The translations under genes and the position numbers were made by a program. This document shows positions 6,599 to 12,410 of a DNA stretch of 12,410 nt, piece after piece. The notes beneath the pieces were generated by a model that searched no databases, had not been told where the DNA came from, and saw only the letters and a program-made list of their open reading frames with translations. The stretch lies in NCBI GenBank assembly GCA_035315125.1, contig DATFYI010000078.1:1-12410 (forward strand). The letters are read 5' to 3'. Within the stretch, counting starts at the first letter, position 1. Every line of letters starts with the position of its first letter. Source of the DNA: DATFYI01 sp035315125. Lineage in GTDB: Bacteria; Chloroflexota; Anaerolineae; Anaerolineales; Anaerolineaceae.

Positions 6599-6636
6599 GG
6601 CAAGGGGAATAGTGCGTTGGAAACGCACCGTACTTG
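6586..6636. repeat. REP-like palindromic element, copy 2, at the RAYT remnant 3' end
   Basis: Bases 6586-6618 match 4957-4989 at 31 of 33 positions (shared core GGAGAATAAGGCAAGGGGAA). The element then forms a local hairpin, GTGCGTT (6612-6618) with AACGCAC (6622-6628) and a 3-base loop. The left part overlaps the last codons and stop of the RAYT remnant, the position where REP units are often found next to their transposase gene. The two copies bracket the riboswitch and exported-protein gene in the same orientation. Confidence 0.65.
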
Positions 6637-6670
6637 CTGCATCGTAAGATCACCGCTTTATCCTTAAACA

Positions 6671-6697
6671 GGTGGGCCCTAAAATAAACGGCCCACC
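6671..6697 (-). terminator. Probable terminator of the sugar operon
   Basis: GGTGGGCC (6671-6678) and GGCCCACC (6690-6697) form a perfect 8-bp GC-rich stem with an 11-base loop. Read on the - strand, the hairpin comes 56 bases after the GH1 stop and is followed by TGTTTA, a modest T-rich tail. On the + strand no T run follows. It most likely ends the leftward operon, with some blocking of rightward transcription from the convergent exported-protein gene. Confidence 0.5.
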
Positions 6698-6752
6698 GTT
6701 ACCCTTACAGCTTGCTGTCCGTCCATATTATAAGCCTGAGGATGCCAATCAC

Positions 6753-7997
6753 TCAAATATCAATCGCATTTGCTCTGGCAACTTCACCGAGATATCTTGC
6801 ACTTTCCTTGATGGTTCGGCTTTGATTTTCCCGATTTACGGCAATCAGTCCAAATTTCGGGCTATATCCTTCCATCCATTCAAAATTATCCATTGCCGAC
6901 CAGTACAAATACCCTCGTACATCGATCTGATCTTCCAAACAACGCTTCAAGCCTTTAATGGCATGCTTGATCCAGGTGATTCGCCGAGCATCATCACTTG
7001 AAGCTATACCATTTTCTGTAACAAGAATTGGAACGCTGATTTTACTATTTACATACCGAATGGAATTTTCCAATACATCCGGGTAATATTCCCACCCATA
7101 AGATTCGGTCAATTCAACTCCGGCAGGAGGCGCCTGGACCCCATCAGGCGACACCCGCACTTTCGTATATGCCTGCACTCCGATGATATCGTCATTTTTA
7201 GACGCTTCCAAAAAGATGTCTATGATTTCCCGGCGATATTGTTTCATGATTTCTTCGCCGCCATTTTCCGCCTGAAACCAATCGGTCAGGATCGTCCATC
7301 CCACTGGCAGCTCGCTCCGTTCGGATTTGATTGCATCCGCCGCTAAGTGGTGCGCTTCGATCTGGATTTGAACGTCATCCGTCGAACATGCCCAGGAGTG
7401 CGGCCTGAATTTTTCTGGCGGCACACCAAAGGCCTGGGCTGCTTTGATGACCCAGGGGAGATTAGCCATTTGATCTACACTTAGATTCATTTTCTCTATC
7501 AGGAGCAGCACCGGAAGGTTGGGCTGGTTGATCGTGAATCCCACATCGATTAAGTCGCCCAGGTGCTTTGCGATATAACCGCAGTATTTCGCGAACTTTT
7601 TCGGTGTGTTACGGTCCTGCCACCCCCCGGAGCTTATCAGCCAGCGGGGAGATGTGGAATGCTGAAAGGTGACCACCGGGGTGATATTATTCTCATGGCA
7701 GGCAGCCAGCATTCTGCGATAATGCTCAGTCTCTGCGAATGAGAAGTACCCCTCTTCCGGTTCAATCCGCGCCCATTCGATGGAAAAGCGATAAGCGTTC
7801 CACCCCAGCCTTGAAAAGAGTGCGATGTCCTCGGGATATCGGTGATAATGGTCACAAGCATCGAGTGAGGGCTCTTTGTATGTACTGGGAATCAAGTGTT
7901 CCATTAACCAGGAATCGCAATTAATATTGTTTCCCTCCACTTGGTGTGCCGCAGAAGCAGCACCCCACAAGAATCCCTTCGGAAATTCATATTTCAT
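6753..7997 (-). CDS. Glycoside hydrolase family 1 protein with Gln in place of the acid/base Glu
   Basis: This 414-residue GH1 (beta-glucosidase-like) protein has the N-terminal FPKGFLWGAASAAHQVEG, NAYRFSIEWARIEP (67-80), TSPRW (115-119) and the C-terminal DNFEW...GYSPKFGL. The nucleophile motif LVTENG is intact with E328. The acid/base motif, normally T(F/L/I)NEP, reads TINQPN, with Gln at 158 encoded by CAG at 7526-7524. In plant myrosinases the same change goes with thioglycoside substrates that need no acid catalysis, and in some GH1 proteins it gives transglycosylation or little activity. No signal peptide is present, so it should act in the cytoplasm on sugar brought in by the adjacent transporter. 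ATG 7997 is preceded by GGGAGA. It is the last gene of the operon, 114 bases after the MalG-like permease; that gap holds no clear promoter or terminator. The length is slightly below the usual 440-480 residues. Confidence 0.9.
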   Translation of the reverse strand: MKYEFPKGFLWGAASAAHQVEGNNINCDSWLMEHLIPSTYKEPSLDACDHYHRYPEDIALFSRLGWNAYRFSIEWARIEPEEGYFSFAETEHYRRMLAACHENNITPVVTFQHSTSPRWLISSGGWQDRNTPKKFAKYCGYIAKHLGDLIDVGFTINQPNLPVLLLIEKMNLSVDQMANLPWVIKAAQAFGVPPEKFRPHSWACSTDDVQIQIEAHHLAADAIKSERSELPVGWTILTDWFQAENGGEEIMKQYRREIIDIFLEASKNDDIIGVQAYTKVRVSPDGVQAPPAGVELTESYGWEYYPDVLENSIRYVNSKISVPILVTENGIASSDDARRITWIKHAIKGLKRCLEDQIDVRGYLYWSAMDNFEWMEGYSPKFGLIAVNRENQSRTIKESARYLGEVARANAIDI

Positions 7998-8111
7998 GAC
8001 TTTTCTCCCATGATGAATATATCGTAATTCGTTATAGATCGGATTCGATGGTTATTCTCTTCCATTAAATCATGCAGATTGCAATGCAGACTTACTGATT
8101 ATTTAAGTGGG

Positions 8112-8975
8112 TTATCTGCCCCCAAAGCCCGCTGAGCGCGAGGCAGAATTCATAAAGACGTCTGTAAAGAAGATGTAAAGCAAAAGTGTGGGTAAGGTGG
8201 ATAAGAACAAAGCGGCGCCCAGGCGCGGCCAATCAGTGCCGAAGATGCTGGATAGGGTCGAAATTGCCACCGGTAAGGTGTACATCTCCTCCTTGCTGAT
8301 TAGCGTCAGGGCGATGAAATACTCATTCCAGGTATTGATAAATGAAATGATAGCCACAACTGCCAGCCCCGATTGGATCTGGGGCAGCATCACTTTGTAA
8401 AACGCCTGGAGCTCATTGCAGCCATCCAGCCTGGCCGAGTCCAGCAGCTCCTGAGGGATCGAGCGGAAGAACCCCCGGATCATAAACGTGGCCAGCCCAA
8501 GGCCGCTGGCGATATATGGCAAAATCAAGCTCTCATACGTTCCGTAGATTTTATAAATCTGGATGGTGACCAGCAGTGGAATAATGAGGGTTACGAGCGG
8601 GATCCACTGCGAGGTCATGTAGATCATGAAAAAAACATTTTTTCCGGGGAACTCCATCCGGCCCAGGGCATAACCGGCCAGAGAGCTGAAGACAAGCAAT
8701 GCAAGCACTGCAACTCCGGTCACCAGGATGCTGTTGAAAGCATAATGGAGCATGGCTGGGTCGGTGAGAAGAGCTTTAAAACTCGCCAGGGTAGGATGTA
8801 AGGGCAAACCGAGAGGATCTTGAACAAACTGTCGGTTGTCCTTGAGTGCCACGGTCGCCAGCCAGAAAATTGGATAAATCGTGACCAGCGAGAAGAGAAT
8901 TAGAAAGACCAAACGTAAATAGCCTTTAATCCTACTCGATCCGGTATGGGTAAAAGTCATATCCGCTGCGGTCAA
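8112..8975 (-). CDS. Carbohydrate ABC transporter permease, MalG-like (CUT1)
   Basis: This is a 287-residue inner-membrane permease with about six membrane segments (first at about 21-43). The EAA loop is at about 175-198: PQELLDSARLDGCNELQAFYKVMLP, close to the EAA-x3-G-x9-I-x-LP consensus through which the ATPase contacts the permease. The length is typical of MalG/LacG/UgpE proteins. I keep the TTG start at 8975 because GAGGTG lies 5 bases upstream; the in-frame ATG at 8960 has no ribosome-binding site. It begins 20 bases after the MalF-like gene, so the two are co-transcribed and should form a heterodimer. The sugar is not predictable from the sequence, and no ATPase gene is present, as is common for CUT1 operons that share an MsmX/UgpC-type ATPase. 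Confidence 0.93.
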   Translation of the reverse strand: MTAADMTFTHTGSSRIKGYLRLVFLILFSLVTIYPIFWLATVALKDNRQFVQDPLGLPLHPTLASFKALLTDPAMLHYAFNSILVTGVAVLALLVFSSLAGYALGRMEFPGKNVFFMIYMTSQWIPLVTLIIPLLVTIQIYKIYGTYESLILPYIASGLGLATFMIRGFFRSIPQELLDSARLDGCNELQAFYKVMLPQIQSGLAVVAIISFINTWNEYFIALTLISKEEMYTLPVAISTLSSIFGTDWPRLGAALFLSTLPTLLLYIFFTDVFMNSASRSAGFGGR

Positions 8976-8995
8976 AAATCACCTCACTCCCTTTG

Positions 8996-9955
8996 TTAGT
9001 ATTCGATGCGTTCCCGGCTAAACCACCAGACGACCACACCCACGATCAGGGCGATGAACAGAACCATTATGATCGAAACCGCACTCGAATAGCCAAATTG
9101 GTGGTCGCTGAAGGCTGCCTTATACATAAAAATGGGCAACAGCTCGGTAGCATTGAGTGGCCCTCCGCGGGTAAGCACCCAGGTAATGCCGATCGAATAG
9201 GAGAACGCGCCGGCGATCATGAGTACCGTCGAGATCAACAGCGTCTCGCGTAACAGGGGCAGCGTAACCCGGAAGAAAACCTTCAGTGAGTTGCTGGTAT
9301 CCAGCCGGGCGCTATCATAAAGCTCGCTGGGGATCGCACTCATCCCGGCCAGCTGCAGGACCATATGAAACCCAAAGTAAACCCAGGTGCTCGTCAGCAC
9401 CAGACTGAGCAAAGCATACTTGCCCAGCCAGTCGATGGGCCCGAGCCCGAACCAGCTCAGGATGCGGGCCGGTGGACCGTTGAACGGGTCGTAGATGAGT
9501 GACCAGAGCACACCCACAGCCACCAGGGATAAGATCTGCGGGATGAAGAAGATCGCTCGGAAAATCTTGGAGCCGCGCTTTTGCTGGGATAACAGGTAAG
9601 CCAGTAGCAAAGCCAACGGCAACTGGGTGACCAGGGTGAGAATGGCATATTCAGCGGTGACCAGGATGCTGTTATAAAAATTCGGATCCTGAAAGAGTGC
9701 TATGAAATTGCCCAACCCGATATAAACCGGCGGTCTCAGGCCATCCCAGCTGGTAAAGCTGACCCCTAATCCCACCAGCGCAGGGAGGATATAAAACAAG
9801 AACAGGACGACCAGACCTGGGGCGATGAACAGGTAGGGAACCCACCGGCGGTTGGCCAGCGATCCGGCTTTCCTATGCATCCGTTCGGATCCGTCCGTGG
9901 CAGTGTTGAATGAAAGGGTTTGTTTGTGCATGGCTGGATGGTTTAAAGTATACAC
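8996..9955 (-). CDS. Carbohydrate ABC transporter permease, MalF/UgpA-like (CUT1)
   Basis: This is an inner-membrane permease of up to 319 residues. WVPYLFIAPGLVVLFLFYILPALVG (38-62) is the first membrane segment in the style of sugar permeases lacking the large MalF periplasmic loop. The EAA loop at about 209-233 reads PSELYDSARLDTSNSLKVFFRVTLP; the usual Gly of DGA is Thr220, a mild departure that its partner does not share. The start is uncertain. The longest frame uses GTG 9955, while ATG 9931 and ATG 9889 are in frame, and none has a clear ribosome-binding site. Starting at 9889 gives the more usual short N-terminus, so the first 8-22 residues should be treated as doubtful. The gene follows the binding-protein gene across a gap containing a strong hairpin. 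Confidence 0.92.
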   Translation of the reverse strand: MYTLNHPAMHKQTLSFNTATDGSERMHRKAGSLANRRWVPYLFIAPGLVVLFLFYILPALVGLGVSFTSWDGLRPPVYIGLGNFIALFQDPNFYNSILVTAEYAILTLVTQLPLALLLAYLLSQQKRGSKIFRAIFFIPQILSLVAVGVLWSLIYDPFNGPPARILSWFGLGPIDWLGKYALLSLVLTSTWVYFGFHMVLQLAGMSAIPSELYDSARLDTSNSLKVFFRVTLPLLRETLLISTVLMIAGAFSYSIGITWVLTRGGPLNATELLPIFMYKAAFSDHQFGYSSAVSIIMVLFIALIVGVVVWWFSRERIEY

Positions 9956-9966
9956 CGCTCGGCGGT

Positions 9967-10003
9967 ACCGGTCGGCCTGTCATTGGAGCTCAGGCCGACC
10001 GGT
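9967..10003 (-). promoter_or_regulatory. Intercistronic hairpin between binding-protein and permease genes
   Basis: ACCGGTCGGCCTG (9967-9979) and CAGGCCGACCGGT (9991-10003) form a perfect 13-bp stem with an 11-base loop. No T run follows on either strand, so it is not a standard terminator. In malE-malF-type operons, a hairpin at this place shields the upstream message from 3' exonucleases and lowers permease output relative to binding protein. That is the likely role here, by position and structure. Confidence 0.65.
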
Positions 10004-10038
10004 GACCACTTTGCAGGTTTAGAGACGATCAATAGCGA

Positions 10039-11442
10039 TTACTTATTTACTTTTGTTTTGACCGCATTTGCCATATTCTGGCCGAACTGTTCCGGCGTGA
10101 TTTGGCCGAGGCCGAGACCTGCCACATTATTCAGGTAATCGTCGACCAAAGCCGCTGGCACGCGACGGTCACCAGACACGACCAGAGTATTGGCATTTTG
10201 AATGTCCGTCGCCAATTGCGCCAGCAGTGGATCTTTCGGGCTGACGCCCGGGACACTTGGCAATTGTCCGGTGGTTTCACTATACGATTGATCCGCTTTT
10301 CCAAAAGCGTTCAAGAAATCCGCCGCTTCTTTTTGGTGAGATGAGTTGGCGCTGATCGCAAAGCCATCGATCCCACCCACCACATCTTTTTCCGTTCCAG
10401 GGACATTGTTGGGGAGCGTAGGGAATGACATCACACCCATTTTAAAGTCAGCTGGTGCTGAGGATTGTGCCATCCCGATCGTCCATGGGCCATTACTCAT
10501 CATGGCTGCTTGTCCATTGAAAAACTGTGAAGCCATGCCATTTTGGTCGATGCTGCCCACGCCCGCTGGGAAGCACTTGTTGTCCACCAGCGCTTTCACG
10601 TACGTAGCTGCATCCACAAAGGGTTTATCGGTGAAAGATGCGCCTTGCCCTGTGGCAGCCTTATCCAGCGCCCCTTGTCCGGCAGTTTGTTCAACAATGT
10701 AATCATAGTAAATCAGCAGCTCCCAGCGCTCTTGCAATCCCAATGCAATCGGGATTTTACCCGCTGCGCGCAGGGTCTTGCAGGCCCCCAATAGATCATC
10801 CCAGGTCTTCGGAATTTGAACGTTGTACTGGGTAAACATGCTGACGTTATACCAGATGGGCAACATATAAGGATACGATGGGATCGCATAAAGCGCTCCC
10901 TGATGGGAGAAAGCGGATATCAGGCTGGGTGACCAGATGGATTTATCCACCAGGTTGTCCAGCGGTTGGATCGTTTTTGCATCGGCGAAATCGGAAACAT
11001 TCGACCCTGCGATGATAAAGAAAATATCCGGTTGCGAATTCGAGGCAATCGCCGTCCGCAATTTTTGATCGTAGTCTTTTTCTGGGATCCCAGTACGATT
11101 AACGGTAATACCTGGATGCTGGGATTCATAGCTACTGATAAATTGCGTCCACCAATTATCCGAGGGTCCAGGGTTCGTATAATCCCATAGCTCGAGGGTA
11201 ACGGGTGTAACCGGAGCAACTGTGGGGGCTAAAGTGGGTTGAGATGCTGCCGGTGCAGCTGTGGGAGCTGAAGTCGGTTGAGATGCTGCCGGTGCAGTTG
11301 TGGGAACTGAAGTCGGTTGAGACACTGCCGGTGCAGTTGTGGCCGCAGGAGCCGAGCTAGTGGCGGCCGGTGCAGGCGCGCAGCTGCTTAGCACAAGGGC
11401 AAACAAGGCGACGACAATACATAAAACTTGAGCACGTTTCAT
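10039..11442 (-). CDS. Carbohydrate ABC transporter substrate-binding lipoprotein (CUT1, family 1)
   Basis: This 467-residue protein captures the sugar outside the membrane and delivers it to the MalF/MalG-like pair. Residues 1-20 are a lipoprotein signal peptide, and LVLSSC puts the lipidated cysteine at 21. Residues 22-80 form a Pro/Thr/Ala/Ser linker containing three 13-residue repeats (36-48, 49-61, 62-74; TAPAASQPTSAPT type). The binding domain starts around VTLELWDYTNPGPSDNWW (81-98). It includes AIASNSQPDIFFI, FNGQAAMMSNGPW and a C-terminal VAGLGLGQITPEQFGQNM segment, all usual for family 1 binding proteins. The ATG at 11442 has an excellent AAGGAGGA site, and its first base directly abuts the stop of a possible 38-codon ORF. 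The ligand is unknown; the GH1 gene downstream suggests a glucoside or oligosaccharide. The linker probably lifts the domain through the cell envelope. Confidence 0.95.
   Translation of the reverse strand: MKRAQVLCIVVALFALVLSSCAPAPAATSSAPAATTAPAVSQPTSVPTTAPAASQPTSAPTAAPAASQPTLAPTVAPVTPVTLELWDYTNPGPSDNWWTQFISSYESQHPGITVNRTGIPEKDYDQKLRTAIASNSQPDIFFIIAGSNVSDFADAKTIQPLDNLVDKSIWSPSLISAFSHQGALYAIPSYPYMLPIWYNVSMFTQYNVQIPKTWDDLLGACKTLRAAGKIPIALGLQERWELLIYYDYIVEQTAGQGALDKAATGQGASFTDKPFVDAATYVKALVDNKCFPAGVGSIDQNGMASQFFNGQAAMMSNGPWTIGMAQSSAPADFKMGVMSFPTLPNNVPGTEKDVVGGIDGFAISANSSHQKEAADFLNAFGKADQSYSETTGQLPSVPGVSPKDPLLAQLATDIQNANTLVVSGDRRVPAALVDDYLNNVAGLGLGQITPEQFGQNMANAVKTKVNK
11221..11337. repeat. Three tandem 39-bp repeats encoding the lipoprotein linker
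   Basis: Units 11221-11259, 11260-11298 and 11299-11337 each begin TGTGGG and contain GTTGAGA and CTGCCGGTGCAG; a partial fourth unit follows. The units differ at only a few positions, several of them silent, which suggests recent duplication. Because 39 bp is a multiple of three, copy-number change alters linker length without breaking the reading frame. Confidence 0.9.
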
Positions 11443-11559
11443 CTATTCCTCCTTTGGATACTCTGAGTGCAGTTGAAATAAAGGTTGCCAAATCTGGGTG
11501 ATCATAGGAAAAGGATCATATTCTGGGTTGATATAAACCCGATCTGCGCGGTCATTCAT
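11443..11559 (-). CDS. Possible small ORF (38 residues) abutting the binding-protein gene
   Basis: From ATG 11559 a 38-codon frame reads MNDRADRVYINPEYDPFPMI onward, with an aromatic-rich middle (W, F, Y) and a charged PKEE end. Its TAG stop directly touches the ATG of the lipoprotein gene, and its last codons form that gene's ribosome-binding site, so coupling is possible. A strong AGGAGG (11578-11573) lies upstream, but at the best spacing for a different ATG (11567), which opens only a three-codon frame (MTE, stop). That stop overlaps ATG 11559 as ATGA, the arrangement used for reinitiation. A third ATG at 11555 opens a 17-codon frame. I recognise no family. It could be a leader peptide, a real small protein, or plain untranslated leader. 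Confidence 0.3.
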   Translation of the reverse strand: MNDRADRVYINPEYDPFPMITQIWQPLFQLHSEYPKEE

Positions 11560-11580
11560 TCGGTCATCTATACCTCCTAT

Positions 11581-11610
11581 ATTTTACCGGCTGATGAAAC
11601 GTTTCATCAA
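11581..11610 (-). promoter_or_regulatory. Candidate sigma-70-type promoter of the sugar operon
   Basis: On the - strand, TTGATG (11610-11605) and TAAAAT (11586-11581) are 18 bases apart and bracket the palindromic operator. The start would fall near 11574, inside the AGGAGG at 11578-11573. That would weaken the role of that ribosome-binding site unless transcription starts further upstream. Placement is therefore tentative. Confidence 0.45.
11592..11609. promoter_or_regulatory. LacI-family operator, perfect 18-base palindrome
   Basis: TGATGAAACGTTTCATCA is a perfect palindrome centred on the CG step, as expected for LacI/GalR-family operators. The helix-turn-helix pair reads the half sites while the hinge helices bend the central CG. 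A LacI-family regulator gene lies immediately upstream and the sugar operon downstream, so it is probably the regulator's own binding site. It overlaps the candidate -35 and spacer, so binding should repress transcription until sugar is sensed. Confidence 0.85.
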
Positions 11611-11824
11611 TGGGTTAAATAAAATTCCGTCATTAAGCCAATTGAAGAAATACCCGGCTAGGAACTCTAGCATACTATTACCGGATAGCGATATTTCATT
11701 GCAATTTGCCAACATAGGGTAATTCTCCAAGGGAACTGCACCTTCCAGGTAAACATGACGTTTTTCTTTAGGCATGGCCCGCATGAAGGTATTCAGCGGT
11801 AGTGCTCCGCTACGGTTTTTGTTA

Positions 11825-12410
11825 TTAATGACATCCGCAACTTTTACGAATGACCAACCGAGTCCGCACAACCCGTATCCCGGGTTGATGATCGGGCGAG
11901 GCGATGGTTTCTAATAGATCGCGAACTGCCAGCTCACCCACGGTGTCAAAGTCGACATGGATCGAGGTCAAAGGGGGTTGGTAATAATCGATGGGGTCAA
12001 CGTCATCAAACCCGACCAAAGCGATATCCTCCGGCACCCGCAGGCCCATTTCGCTGAGCGCGTGCATGGCGCCAAGTGCCGTCAGGTCGTTTCCACAAAA
12101 CACTGCCTGGGTGTCGGGCCATCTTGCCAGCATTTCCCGCATCGCCCGATCTCCGCCCTCCGCCTGCCAGTTCCCATCCAGACAGCGGCTGGGGTCGAGA
12201 CCAGCTTTGATGAGCGTCTGCTCCCAGGCCGCCTTGCGTTCTTTGGCATCCCAGTAATCCGGGTGACCCACAATATGCCCAATTCTTTGATAACCGTGCC
12301 CGATCAAATGTTCGGTCGCCAGCTGAGCCCCCAGCCGGTTATCCATTGAAATTGTGTGAGTATTCTTTCGAGGAGCGGCAATGGTAAACACAATGGGGAT
12401 TGAACCGATG
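11825..12410 (-). CDS. LacI/GalR-family transcriptional regulator (N-terminus outside the window)
   Basis: The frame runs in from the right edge and stops at TAA 11827-11825. What is visible is the effector-binding core of a LacI-family repressor, similar to periplasmic sugar-binding proteins. It includes SIPIVFTIA, VAT-like strand phrases such as ATEHLIGHGYQRIGHIVGHP, AVFCGNDLTALGAMHALSEM, GLRVPEDIALVGFDDVD, the PPLTSIHVDFDTVGELAV block, and a closing RLVIRKSCG. All of these are conserved in the family. The helix-turn-helix and hinge lie beyond base 12410. The nearest GTG (12391) is internal and is not the start. The perfect LacI-type palindrome 215 bases downstream, just ahead of the transporter genes, makes this the local sugar-responsive repressor. 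Bases 11610-11824 after its stop hold no gene or terminator that I can support. Confidence 0.93.
   Translation of the reverse strand, partial: IGSIPIVFTIAAPRKNTHTISMDNRLGAQLATEHLIGHGYQRIGHIVGHPDYWDAKERKAAWEQTLIKAGLDPSRCLDGNWQAEGGDRAMREMLARWPDTQAVFCGNDLTALGAMHALSEMGLRVPEDIALVGFDDVDPIDYYQPPLTSIHVDFDTVGELAVRDLLETIASPDHQPGIRVVRTRLVIRKSCGCH

Noticed and set aside
11221..11337. CRISPR array
   Set aside because: The repeats are contiguous with no spacers, in frame within the lipoprotein linker.
11434..11443. Second operator half site ACGTTTCATC at the lipoprotein start codon
   Set aside because: It matches half of the operator over 10 bases, but it is formed by the start codon and Lys-Arg codons and has no matching second half.
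11584..11871. 95-codon open frame on the - strand between the LacI gene and the operator
   Set aside because: It starts inside the LacI coding region, has no ribosome-binding site, ends within the promoter/operator region, and its product resembles nothing I know.

Overview
The window looks like a piece of an environmental bacterial chromosome of moderate GC content. The gene set suggests Chloroflexota, probably Anaerolineae, but this is inference from gene style: a sugar-binding lipoprotein with a Pro/Thr/Ala linker, an ATPase-less CUT1 sugar operon, a fused amino-acid-type dehydrogenase beside Liv ABC ATPases, and RAYT/REP remnants. No rRNA, tRNA or single-copy marker is present to settle taxonomy.

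Left block (1-4710, + strand) concerns amino-acid-type compounds. It holds the 3' part of a LivG-like ATPase, a complete LivF-like ATPase, and a two-gene flavo-iron-sulfur dehydrogenase. The dehydrogenase consists of a 700-residue fusion (2Fe-2S ferredoxin, FAD/NAD oxidoreductase, 4Fe-4S cysteine clusters, BFD-type 2Fe-2S) and a DAO-family flavoprotein, overlapping at TAATG. The likely logic is import followed by oxidation of an amino acid, N-methyl amino acid, imino acid or opine. The substrate cannot be read from the sequence.

Middle block (4711-6752) is an island of repeats and decay around one regulated gene. It contains a GC-rich inverted repeat, two copies of a 33-base REP-like element (31/33 identical), a frameshifted pentapeptide-repeat remnant, and the C-terminal stub of a RAYT (REP-associated tyrosine transposase). 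Between the repeats lies a well-formed cyclic-di-GMP-I (GEMM) riboswitch, followed by two tandem intrinsic terminators and a gene for an exported, internally duplicated, helical protein of unknown function. This riboswitch-controlled exported protein is the most notable candidate for an undescribed system here.

Right block (6753-12410, - strand) is a carbohydrate utilisation operon. Reading leftward it has the C-terminal part of a LacI-family regulator, a perfect 18-base LacI-type operator with a promoter, a possible 38-residue small ORF abutting the next gene, a CUT1 sugar-binding lipoprotein with a 39-bp repeat-encoded linker, a strong intercistronic hairpin, MalF-like and MalG-like permeases, and a GH1 glycosidase. 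The GH1 keeps the nucleophile motif (TENG), but its acid/base motif reads NQP instead of NEP, the substitution seen in plant myrosinases. No transporter ATPase is present, so the transporter probably uses one encoded elsewhere.
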